A stretch of 64,000 bases of DNA from CAYSRJ01 sp964521865 (lineage in GTDB: Bacteria; Spirochaetota; B62-G9; DRHN01). Positions within the stretch are counted from its first letter, which is position 1, and every line of letters starts with the position of its first letter. The position numbers and the translations under genes were made by a program. The notes beneath the pieces are model-generated. The model saw only the letters and a program-made list of their open reading frames with translations, searched no databases and was not told where the DNA came from. The DNA lies in assembly GCA_964521865.1 (NCBI GenBank), contig CAZFTJ010000012.1:68820-132819 (forward strand). The letters are read 5' to 3'. Positions 17,642 through 25,189 of the stretch are shown piece after piece.

Positions 17642-19117
17642 TTACTCCGCATACACCGGAAAATCGACCCTGATCTTCGTTCCTGCGCCGGTTATGCTAT
17701 CCATAAACAGGTAGCCTCTGTTCTGATTCACGATTCCGTACACAGTGGCAAGTCCGAGACCGGTTCCTTTGCCCAATTCTTTAGTCGTAAAAAAGGGCTC
17801 GAATACCAGTGTCGAAAGCTCCCCGGCGATTCCTACCCCTGTGTCGCGAACCTCCAGATAGACATACTCGCCGGGGACGACCTCCTTTCCAAAATGACAC
17901 CGGCGGTTTTCGATGTACTCTACACCCGTTTCTATGTCGACCGAGCCTCCCTCGGGCATCGCATCTTTCGAGTTGACGAGCAGGTTGACGAGAATCTGTT
18001 CGATCTGGCCCGGATCAGCCCTGATAAGCTTTCCGCGTGAGCCCTGTATAACGGATACCGCAATATTCTCCCCGATGATTCTTCTCAGCATGTTTTCCAG
18101 GTTCTTGATCAGGGCATCGATATCGAGCTTTTTCGGTTGAAGGACCTGCCGCTTGCTGAAGGCAAGAAGCTGACGCGTCAACAAAGCTCCCCTCTTGGCA
18201 GCGCTTTTTATTTCTTTCGCATATTCCAGTGCCTTTTCCCCGCAATCGGGATCCATGATGAGAAGCTCGGCATACCCCAAAACCGCCGTAAGCAGGTTAT
18301 TGAAGTCATGCGCAATACCCCCTGCAAGCCTGCCGACCGCTTCCATCTTCTGTGAATGTAAAAGCTGTTCCTCCTTTTCCTTCAGTTCCTCCTCTATTTT
18401 CTTATGCGCGGAGATGTCGGTGACGATCCCGAGAATAGCCGTATTCCCGCGATAGTTTATCAGCCTAGTTGTAACGATCGAGTCGATCCGCCTTCCGTCC
18501 TTTGTTACCAGCTTATATTCGTATGCCGGAGCCTCCTCACCCCGCTGGTGCCTCTGGAAAGAGGCTTTCACCGTTTTCCTGTGCTCGGGAGCGATAAGTG
18601 ATATAAAATCGAATTCCGGCGAGAGAAACTCGTCGGGCGTATACCCCATGACCTCCGAGCACTTGCTATTCGCATACGAGATACGGCCCATTTGATTGAT
18701 AAAGATCATGTTCGGAGAGCTGTCCGCAAGGTGCCTGAACTGTTCCTCAGACTCCTTCAGCGCATCTCGCGCACGCTGTTCGTCCGTTATATCCCTGATC
18801 GTGCCGACAATGTACTCTTCTCCCGATGCTTCGTCTCTGTACAGTGATTTCTGCGTCGAGATAATATACAGCCTGCCCCCGATCGTCTGTTCCTCGATAT
18901 TGAGCACGGATTTTTTTGTTCTAAAAACTTCACTGTCCTTTGCCCAGTATACCTCAGCCTGCTCTTTCGGAAATATGTCAAAGTCGGACTTGCCGATAAG
19001 CTCTTCGCGCGAAAAGCCCCAGAATCGACAGCACGCGTCGTTGAGGAATACCCACCGGTGCTCTCTGTCCTTTATAAAAACAAGGTCGTCCAGAGCATTC
19101 ACGAACTCCTCAAACAT
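17642..19117 (-). CDS. PAS-PAS sensor histidine kinase
   Basis: 491 residues with the start chosen here. Two PAS domains lie at about 5-120 (LVFIKDREHRWVFLND) and 130-250 (MIFINQMGRISYANSK). The H-box AVGRLAGGIAHDFNNLLTAV follows near 270. The ATPase has N-box ILVNLLVNSKDAMPEGG, G1 VRDTGVGI and G2 GKGTGLGLATVYGIV. There are no membrane segments, so it senses a cytoplasmic signal. The receiver partner is not adjacent. The frame stays open upstream to 19333, but that part is proline- and arginine-rich and looks like repeat-bearing spacer. AAAGG before the ATG at 19117 and the PAS beginning right after it favour the shorter form. Confidence 0.85.
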   Translation of the reverse strand: MFEEFVNALDDLVFIKDREHRWVFLNDACCRFWGFSREELIGKSDFDIFPKEQAEVYWAKDSEVFRTKKSVLNIEEQTIGGRLYIISTQKSLYRDEASGEEYIVGTIRDITDEQRARDALKESEEQFRHLADSSPNMIFINQMGRISYANSKCSEVMGYTPDEFLSPEFDFISLIAPEHRKTVKASFQRHQRGEEAPAYEYKLVTKDGRRIDSIVTTRLINYRGNTAILGIVTDISAHKKIEEELKEKEEQLLHSQKMEAVGRLAGGIAHDFNNLLTAVLGYAELLIMDPDCGEKALEYAKEIKSAAKRGALLTRQLLAFSKRQVLQPKKLDIDALIKNLENMLRRIIGENIAVSVIQGSRGKLIRADPGQIEQILVNLLVNSKDAMPEGGSVDIETGVEYIENRRCHFGKEVVPGEYVYLEVRDTGVGIAGELSTLVFEPFFTTKELGKGTGLGLATVYGIVNQNRGYLFMDSITGAGTKIRVDFPVYAE

Positions 19118-19502
19118 CTTGCCTTTCTTTTTCAACCTGCGCATCCCTTTAATGCTGCTCGCCGGCGCGGCGTCTGGAAGGCGGGCGTACCCACCGAGTT
19201 GCGTAGGTGATTCACCCGTCTGCGGCCCGACGAGCCTCATACGGTCCGGCTGAATCAACAGCCGATACTGCCCCGAAGGGAACAATCGTCCCGGATAAAA
19301 GTTCATTATAAATGATCGATTCTGCCGTGTCAAAATGATTATGATATGAGGAGAGCGGGAGAAAATATTTTCTGTGTATTGGGCGATTCAGGAAGTATCT
19401 TTAATTCCGGCGGAAGCGATCGACTGAAATCAGTTTCCGGTATATTTTACGCGATGTGTAAGCGGGGGTCCTGTCTGCTCGCGTTTGTACCGGCGGTATT
19501 GC

Positions 19503-19521
19503 CCGGACGCTTTGCGTCCGG
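19503..19521. repeat. Perfect hairpin repeat, family A
   Basis: CCGGACGC-TTT-GCGTCCGG is an exact inverted repeat of eight base pairs with a three-base loop, 27 bases before the aldolase start. Related copies lie at 17540, 21617 and 34568. The stretch AGCGGGGGT about 40 bases upstream is also shared with the copy at 21617. On the minus strand it is preceded, not followed, by T residues, so it is not a standard terminator for the kinase. Confidence 0.6.
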
Positions 19522-19548
19522 ATAAAAAACAATGAAAGCGGAGCTGAG

Positions 19549-20400
19549 ATGAAATTACTGCCGATGATCGAACTTATTCAGGATGCGGAGCAGAGGGGGT
19601 ATGCGGTCTGCTCATTCTGTGCCTGGAGCATCGAATCTATGAAAACGATACTCGATACCGCACAGGAGATGCGTGCTCCTGTAATACTGATGAACGGGTG
19701 GGCAGAGTTCCCGATTATCAGTCCCGAAGTCTTCAGCGCAGCGGCGCATACCCTCATACAGCATTACACGGTACCGGCGAGCCTCCACCTCGATCACGGC
19801 CAATCGATAGAACAGGTGAAAGATTGCCTCTTTGCCGGATACACTTCAATTATGCTCGATTTTTCAGACAGACCGTTCGACGAAAATGTACGCGCAATGA
19901 AGGATGTCGTAGCACTCTCACATCCGCTCGGCGTTACCGTTGAAGGCGAGCTCGGCGCCGTCGGCCGCGTAGGTGGAACAACTTCTGAAGGAACCGACAG
20001 AGCCGCCCTCACAGATCCGGAGGACGCTGCAGCTTTTGTCCGCACATCCGGTATCGACCTGCTTGCGGTTTCAATCGGCAATGCCCACGGAATGTACACA
20101 AAACTGCCGAAACTCGATTTTGAGCTTCTCGAACGGATTCATGCAGAAGCGCGCATTCCGCTCGTGCTTCACGGCGGATCCGGAACACCGCAGGAGGACC
20201 TGAAAAAGGCCATCGAACGGGGAATAAGGAAGATAAACGTTGCAAGTGAGCTGGTGAACGCAGTGCGGGAATCTCTTGCGGCACAGTGGGACGAAGGCAG
20301 GAACATGTGGATTTCACTCGCCTACGTTCCCGCGATGGAGTCCATGGCAAAGGTGCTGAGGAAATGGCTGCAAAAATCGGGGGCTGCAGGCAGAGCATAA
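19549..20400 (+). CDS. Class II fructose/tagatose-bisphosphate aldolase-like enzyme
   Basis: 283 residues, the length of the KbaY/GatY/FbaA short class II aldolases. Metal ligands are visible: HLDHGQS near residue 83, VEGELGAVGRVGG near 132, IGNAHGMYT near 178 and LVLHGGSGTP near 206. The last is also the phosphate-binding loop. It cleaves a ketose 1,6-bisphosphate into dihydroxyacetone phosphate and an aldehyde in the cytoplasm; the exact sugar cannot be read from sequence. A GGAGCTGAG site precedes the ATG. It is a single gene between divergent and convergent neighbours, with a hairpin repeat immediately upstream. Confidence 0.88.
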   Translation: MKLLPMIELIQDAEQRGYAVCSFCAWSIESMKTILDTAQEMRAPVILMNGWAEFPIISPEVFSAAAHTLIQHYTVPASLHLDHGQSIEQVKDCLFAGYTSIMLDFSDRPFDENVRAMKDVVALSHPLGVTVEGELGAVGRVGGTTSEGTDRAALTDPEDAAAFVRTSGIDLLAVSIGNAHGMYTKLPKLDFELLERIHAEARIPLVLHGGSGTPQEDLKKAIERGIRKINVASELVNAVRESLAAQWDEGRNMWISLAYVPAMESMAKVLRKWLQKSGAAGRA

Positions 20401-20503
20401 GGCAAAGCGGGCGCATCTGCAATGGTGGATGCGGCTGCGTCAGACCGAACCGGTCGATCCGACCCGGCTCGCCGGCGGCAGACCGAAGAGCCTCGTTCAG
20501 CCA

Positions 20504-20518
20504 GGTCGGCTGAACAGC
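20504..20518. repeat. Short copy of repeat family B
   Basis: AGGTCGGCTGAACAG just after the aldolase, matching the core of the copies at 7200 and 21934. Together with GTTCAGCC a few bases earlier it forms an inverted repeat, GTTCAGCC...GGCTGAAC, which could act in the convergent aldolase/dehydrogenase spacer. Confidence 0.4.
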
Positions 20519-20520
20519 AT

Positions 20521-21507
20521 CTACTCTATACCGACAAGCGCCCTGATGTACTGGAGCCGCTCATAGAGTTCCGGATTGCCGCTTTCCTCCCGGCTCAGGT
20601 TCCCGCGCATCTCATCGAGAGATTCGATTTTGTGCGCATCCATCCAGTCCGCTACTTCCCCGAGAAGCGTACCCATGTATTCGGTCCCGTTTTTATACAG
20701 GACAGAACAAACCTGAACAACCCGCGCTCCGGCGAGTACCTGCTTGATGACCTGCGCCCCGGTATGAACTCCGGTGGTTGCCGAAAGGTCGCAGTTGACA
20801 CGATGCGCGAGCAGGGCTATCCATCTGAGCGGCAGACTCATTTCCGACATACTGCTCATCGGGTTGCCGGCAACGATTTTCCTTTTTTCAATATCGATGT
20901 CAAACTGATAAAAACGGTTGAAGAGGACGAGCGCATCCGCCCCTCTTCTGCACAGCTCGTATGCAAAATTTGAAAAGGAGGTGAAATAGGGACCGAGTTT
21001 TACTGCAACCGGCAGTTTTACCGAACCTTTTACTTTATCGAGAATTCTATAGTAGAGCTGTTCGACATCCTTGCCGTCTTTTTTGACATCCGCTGCAGAA
21101 TATGCGATGTTGAGCTCTATTCCGTCGGCGCCTGCCGATGCAATCTGTTTTGCGTAATCCTTCCACCAGTTTGCCGACACGCAGTTCAGCGATGCAATTA
21201 CGGGGATTGAAACCGCCTTCTTTGCTCCCTCGATAAGTCTCAGATTCTCGGACGGACCGAACTCCATACCCATTTTATGTACGTAATCGTACGCCTCCGA
21301 GTGCCATGACGACCCGATGTGCTGCTCGAGACCACTCGCAATCTCCATCTTTACCTGCTCTTCAAAGATCGATTTCAAAACAACGGCGCCGGCGCCGTTT
21401 TCAGCCAGACGACGAATGACGTTGATATCCCCGGTCAGACCGCTGCTCGCGGCCACAAGCGGGTTCTTCAGACTCAGGCCCATATAGGTTGTTGAAAGAT
21501 CTGCCAT
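20521..21507 (-). CDS. Dihydroorotate dehydrogenase-like flavoprotein
   Basis: 328 residues. The barrel has the DHODH-like FMN features: NPLVAASSGLTG near residue 14, IPVIASLNCVSANWW with its substrate-loop asparagine near 115, ELNIAYSAADV near 145, PVAVKLGPYF near 175 and late DLSATTGVHTGAQV and AGARVVQVCS segments that bind the FMN phosphate. The true PyrD catalytic base and orotate loop are only partly recognisable. This is the DHODH-like group that often lies apart from pyrimidine genes and may use another substrate. AGGGGAGC precedes the ATG at 21507; a longer upstream frame would run through spacer. It sits just downstream of a small CxxC protein. Confidence 0.82.
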   Translation of the reverse strand: MADLSTTYMGLSLKNPLVAASSGLTGDINVIRRLAENGAGAVVLKSIFEEQVKMEIASGLEQHIGSSWHSEAYDYVHKMGMEFGPSENLRLIEGAKKAVSIPVIASLNCVSANWWKDYAKQIASAGADGIELNIAYSAADVKKDGKDVEQLYYRILDKVKGSVKLPVAVKLGPYFTSFSNFAYELCRRGADALVLFNRFYQFDIDIEKRKIVAGNPMSSMSEMSLPLRWIALLAHRVNCDLSATTGVHTGAQVIKQVLAGARVVQVCSVLYKNGTEYMGTLLGEVADWMDAHKIESLDEMRGNLSREESGNPELYERLQYIRALVGIE

Positions 21508-21616
21508 CAAAGCTCCCCTTGCTCTGTGCTCGATGCATTTACACCACAGGATTATTCTGCCCGCAATTCCAGTACCGTCGAAGAGCACCGTGTTTTCCGC
21601 GGAATGAAAGCGGGGG

Positions 21617-21635
21617 TTATCCGGACGCTTCGCAT
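21617..21635. repeat. Half-decayed hairpin repeat, family A
   Basis: TTATCCGGACGCTTCGCAT, matching the left arm and loop of the copy at 34568; the right arm breaks off after GCAT. It is preceded by AGCGGGGGT as at 19503. It lies in the spacer between the small CxxC gene and the DHODH-like gene. Confidence 0.45.
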
Positions 21636-21704
21636 CTTCTTGACCTGATCTGTCATAAAAACCCGTAATCTCTACACCGTATCGGCCCCACACATCGCCG
21701 CTTC

Positions 21705-21890
21705 TTACAGCTTCTCCGGCGCACAGAGATTTTTTCCCTCTGCCGCAACACGGCCGCATGCCTTGCAGACGTACCTGCCGTTCTTCACAAGCTTCTTATA
21801 ATCATCGAAACTATTCATTAAAAAACCCACATTCTGCAGGTAGCAGAGGTGTTCTTCATGACCTGCATGGGGCATCTTGACCTCGGCCAT
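21705..21890 (-). CDS. Small probable zinc-binding protein
   Basis: 61 residues. It opens MAEVKMPHAGHEEHLCYLQN and ends YVCKACGRVAAEGKNLCAPEKL. The CxxCG knuckle plus the later cysteine, with the early HxxH and C, could bind zinc or iron. A strong GGGAGGAATAAAA site precedes the ATG, which makes translation convincing despite the size. From memory, similar small proteins lie next to DHODH-like genes in other anaerobes, so the pair is likely functional. Function unknown; it may be an electron-transfer or assembly partner. Confidence 0.75.
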   Translation of the reverse strand: MAEVKMPHAGHEEHLCYLQNVGFLMNSFDDYKKLVKNGRYVCKACGRVAAEGKNLCAPEKL

Positions 21891-21933
21891 TTTTATTCCT
21901 CCCGCCTATCATTTATTTGACCAGCCGGTCCGA

Positions 21934-21954
21934 GGCCGGCTGAACGGGGCCCGC
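21934..21954. repeat. Copy of repeat family B
   Basis: GGCCGGCTGAACGGG followed by GCCCGC, two differences from 7200-7220. It is followed directly by the palindrome GCGTTCGGCCGAACGC (21956-21971). It lies in the 288-base spacer between nicotinate phosphoribosyltransferase and the small CxxC gene, where I see no gene. Confidence 0.45.
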
Positions 21955-22178
21955 CGCGTTCGGCCGAACGCAACCTAACAACGAATTGAATCCGCAAGCC
22001 CCGATATGCTTCTCGGAGTATCCGCTTCTTGAACGCTACATAAGCTTTATAACCCATAATAATTCTTTTGTCAATTACATAAGCTCTTTTCCATAAAAAA
22101 AATCCGAAGCCCGGTGAAAAAATCGCATATCCCCTCCCCGCTCGGAAAGAAACAGACGAAGGCTGTGCACCGGCGGCA

Positions 22179-23210
22179 CTACACCTCTTCGAGCTCGGGG
22201 TTCGGTCTATACTCCCTGCCCGCCTTGGCGCACGGCTTCCCGTCCGTCATCACCACATCGGCGGTAAAGTCGATCCTCTTTCTGAGGAAAGCAGAGCCGA
22301 CACCCACACCGTCAAACGGCACATGCAGGCGTACAAATTTTCCGATTTTTTCCGGATTGAATCCGCCGCTTACGATAATCTTTACCCATCCGAATCCTTC
22401 CGAGTCGAGAGCGTCTCTGAGCCTTGTCACAAGCTCCGGGCATACACCGAACGAATCGTCTTTTGTTACGGAAATATCGCGCATATCGCCCGCCGTATCG
22501 AGCCGCACCCCCCAGAGTGCCTCGCCGAAGTAGCGTGCGACATTGAGGCTTGCTCCTATACAGTCGTTGTCAAAATCGACAAGTGCAATGAGGTTCACTT
22601 CATCCGGCATATGCCTCCTGAAGGCCTTGCAGGCTTCGAGGGTATCTCCGCGGTATGCGGCAATCAGCCCGTGTGGAATCGTCCCGATGCCCGGTGTATC
22701 GAAATACAGGCCGTTTGCATCGGTGGATACACCGTGTGCGCCGCCGATCACCGCAGCATACCCATCCGCCGGCTGCACGGTGTAGTGGTCAAACCTCGAG
22801 GCGAAAAACAACACCGTTTTTCCCTCCGCGGCATCAACCGCTTCACGCACCGCCGTTGCAACGGACGTTCCCCGCGAGAGAGTGCCCAGGTAGACGGTTT
22901 CAAGATGTGCAAAATCGGCGTACTCCCCTTCGATAAGAAGAACCGTGTCGTCCCTTGCCACAGCATCGCCGTCATGCAGGGCGCTGATCCTGAGATGGCC
23001 GTGAGAACAGAGCTTCAGCACTGTGATGGCCTCGTCGATGCCGCACAGTACCCCGCTGTCCCTGGCGAATACCTGCATGACGACCCGCACCCGGTTTGTG
23101 TCCCTGACGAGGATTTCCCTGGTCCTGTTGAAATAGGCATCGGTGAAAAAACCGCTCTTTATCCGTTCGACTGATATGTTAAATATGTCGGGAGAAAGCC
23201 TTTCTTTCAT
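22179..23210 (-). CDS. Nicotinate phosphoribosyltransferase
   Basis: 343 residues, of the shorter type (classical PncB is near 400). N-terminal KSGFFTDAYFNRTREIL holds the DxYF element of the family; later come TPGIGTIPHGLIAAYRGDTLEAC with the histidine that is phosphorylated in relatives, LVDFDND, GVRLDTAGD and KIIVSGGFNPEKI (the phosphate-binding half of the barrel). It makes nicotinate mononucleotide from nicotinate and PRPP in the NAD salvage route. AGAGGAGGCGGC precedes the ATG. An NAD-synthase-like gene occurs 25 kb away but probably serves another pathway. Confidence 0.88.
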   Translation of the reverse strand: MKERLSPDIFNISVERIKSGFFTDAYFNRTREILVRDTNRVRVVMQVFARDSGVLCGIDEAITVLKLCSHGHLRISALHDGDAVARDDTVLLIEGEYADFAHLETVYLGTLSRGTSVATAVREAVDAAEGKTVLFFASRFDHYTVQPADGYAAVIGGAHGVSTDANGLYFDTPGIGTIPHGLIAAYRGDTLEACKAFRRHMPDEVNLIALVDFDNDCIGASLNVARYFGEALWGVRLDTAGDMRDISVTKDDSFGVCPELVTRLRDALDSEGFGWVKIIVSGGFNPEKIGKFVRLHVPFDGVGVGSAFLRKRIDFTADVVMTDGKPCAKAGREYRPNPELEEV

Positions 23211-23308
23211 GCCGCCTCCTCTTTCAGAGTTCGATGCATACCGGCCCCGCCGGTCCGTACAGGCAACGGCACGGCCCCGTCGATTGAGGGTCGGAATCCG
23301 GTACAGGG

Positions 23309-23737
23309 CTACAGGTTGTGCAGCTCCTTCTTTGTCAGCGTATGGTACCCCCCGCTCCTGATCACCTGCTGCGCCTTTTCAAAATCATCGACCTCCAGAA
23401 TCAAAACAGCCTTTTCTTCACTCTGCAGAATAAAACCGTACGCATTTGCCACATTGATACTGCTTCGGTTGAGATACTCCGTGACATCGGCGAGCGCACC
23501 CGGCTTGTCTTCAATTACTATTGCGATGACATTCTGCCGCGACACGCTCAACCCCTCTTTTGAAAGCGCTCTGTACGCCTTGTCGGGATCGTTCGTAATT
23601 ATGTTGATGAGGCCGTACTCCCCCCGGTCGGATATGGTAACGGCCCTGATGTTGAGACCGTTGTCTCCCAGTATTCGGGCGATTTTCGATATTCTCCCCG
23701 GTCTGTTTTCAACAAATACCGTAACCTGTGATGCCAT
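23309..23737 (-). CDS. Double ACT domain protein
   Basis: 142 residues made of two ACT domains: VFVENRPGRISKIARILGDNGLNIRA (about 5-70) and IVIEDKPGALADVTEYLNRSSINVA (about 72-140). Each has the ligand-binding PGxL/I turn. Such proteins bind amino acids and are commonly found right after a phenylacetate-CoA ligase, as here, where they are thought to sense aromatic amino acids. A longer frame reaches back to 23917 but would run into the ligase gene; GGGAGGGTAAAC before the ATG at 23737 settles the start. Confidence 0.88.
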   Translation of the reverse strand: MASQVTVFVENRPGRISKIARILGDNGLNIRAVTISDRGEYGLINIITNDPDKAYRALSKEGLSVSRQNVIAIVIEDKPGALADVTEYLNRSSINVANAYGFILQSEEKAVLILEVDDFEKAQQVIRSGGYHTLTKKELHNL

Positions 23738-23828
23738 GTTTACCCTCCCGTTATTTCCTGCGTGCGCTCCAAAACCACAGCACCAAATCGTGTAAGAAGC
23801 CTCCATACCCTCCCGCCGTAGAATGGGG

Positions 23829-25127
23829 CTAATCCACTCCCGTAGTACGCTTATCCACCACCCTGATCGCCTTGCCCTCGCTTTTCGGCAGCGAATTGGG
23901 CTCCACCAGGACCACATGCGGTGTTATGAGAATCTCGTTCTTCAGATTTTCCGCCACCTTTCTCTTGAGGCTTTCAAGCTCGCTTGCCCTGCCGTGAAAT
24001 ATCTCCTGCCGTACCTCGACCTTCACCTTGATGGCATCGAGATAGTTCACACGCTCGAGCTCGATCAGGTAGTTGTGCCCCACTTCCGGCATGTCCATCA
24101 GCACCTTTTCGATCTGCATGGGGTATATATTCACCCCTTTAATGATGAGCATATCGTCGCTTCGGCCCTTGATGCGGGATATTCTCCGGTGCGTTCTCCC
24201 GCACGAACAGGGTTGTGTATACACCGACGCAATATCCCCGGTCCTGTACCGGATAATGGGCATACCCTCCCGCATGAGGGTGGTCAAAACCAGTTCCCCC
24301 TCCCGGCCGTCTTCCAGACTCTCACCTGTCACGGGTTCGATCACTTCCAGAAAATAGCTGTCTTCCCACAGATGCATACCGTCCTTTTCAGTACACTCGA
24401 ATGCAACCCCGGGACCGTTCATTTCGGACAGTCCGTAGGAGTTGAACGCATCGAGTCCGTACAACTCCTCTATCTTTTTCCGTATCTCGTTCGAATACGG
24501 TTCAGCGCCGAGAAATGCGATTCTCAGATTCAGGTCCTTTCGCGGATTCACCCCTAAATCCTCGCATATCGAATAGAGATAAAGCGCGTAGCTCGGCGTT
24601 ATGTGAATGACCGTAGTGTGGAAATCCTTCATGAGTCTGATCTGCCTCTTCGAATTGCCCGATGAGGCGGGGATGGTAAGCGCACCGAGCCGCTCCGATC
24701 CGTAGTGCAGGCCGAGACCGCCGGTGAACAGGCCGTACCCCATCATATTCTGGAAGACATCCCCCCTGCGTACACCCGTCATATACATGCTTCGGGCGAC
24801 GAGCTCGGTCCACCCGTCGATATCCCGGCTGGTATGATAGATCACCGTTGCCCGTCCGGTCGTTCCGGATGAGGAATGAAGTCGTATTACGTCCTCCAGC
24901 CCGACGGTGAGGAACCCGTCCGGAAAGCCTGCACGAAGGTCCTGTTTCGACGTAAGCGGAATATCCTTCACATGTGCGATGCTTTTAAGCCCATCCGGCA
25001 GCCTCTTCCGATAGAATTTCGAATGCCGCGCCCTCTGAATGACCTGGTTGAAGCGTTCCAGCTGAAGGCGCCCGAGCTCCTTCGGCGCGATCGTTTCAAG
25101 CTCTCTGTTCCAGTATGTATCGTCCAT
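23829..25127 (-). CDS. paaK: Phenylacetate-CoA ligase
   Basis: 432 residues, the normal length for PaaK. The AMP-binding P-loop is LHSSSGTTGRATVIYHT near residue 84; NSYGLSEMNGPGVAFEC near 235 is the adenylate-binding turn; YRTGDIASVYTQPCSCGRTHRRI near 300 contains the C-terminal hinge and the CxCGR cysteine pair typical of PaaK. It converts an arylacetate, ATP and CoA into the arylacetyl-CoA. In anaerobes this usually serves aromatic amino acid fermentation or salvage. The ACT gene follows about 90 bases downstream and may regulate it. AGGGTTGCT precedes the ATG. Confidence 0.92.
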   Translation of the reverse strand: MDDTYWNRELETIAPKELGRLQLERFNQVIQRARHSKFYRKRLPDGLKSIAHVKDIPLTSKQDLRAGFPDGFLTVGLEDVIRLHSSSGTTGRATVIYHTSRDIDGWTELVARSMYMTGVRRGDVFQNMMGYGLFTGGLGLHYGSERLGALTIPASSGNSKRQIRLMKDFHTTVIHITPSYALYLYSICEDLGVNPRKDLNLRIAFLGAEPYSNEIRKKIEELYGLDAFNSYGLSEMNGPGVAFECTEKDGMHLWEDSYFLEVIEPVTGESLEDGREGELVLTTLMREGMPIIRYRTGDIASVYTQPCSCGRTHRRISRIKGRSDDMLIIKGVNIYPMQIEKVLMDMPEVGHNYLIELERVNYLDAIKVKVEVRQEIFHGRASELESLKRKVAENLKNEILITPHVVLVEPNSLPKSEGKAIRVVDKRTTGVD

Positions 25128-25189
25128 AGCAACCCTTTCCGGCAGTACGTGTTCTTACGCTCTGCATACGGATACCGTCAGCACTCCGC

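Noticed and set aside
22323..23174. 283-codon plus-strand frame over nicotinate phosphoribosyltransferase
   Set aside because: Shadow frame; the opposite strand has the full enzyme.
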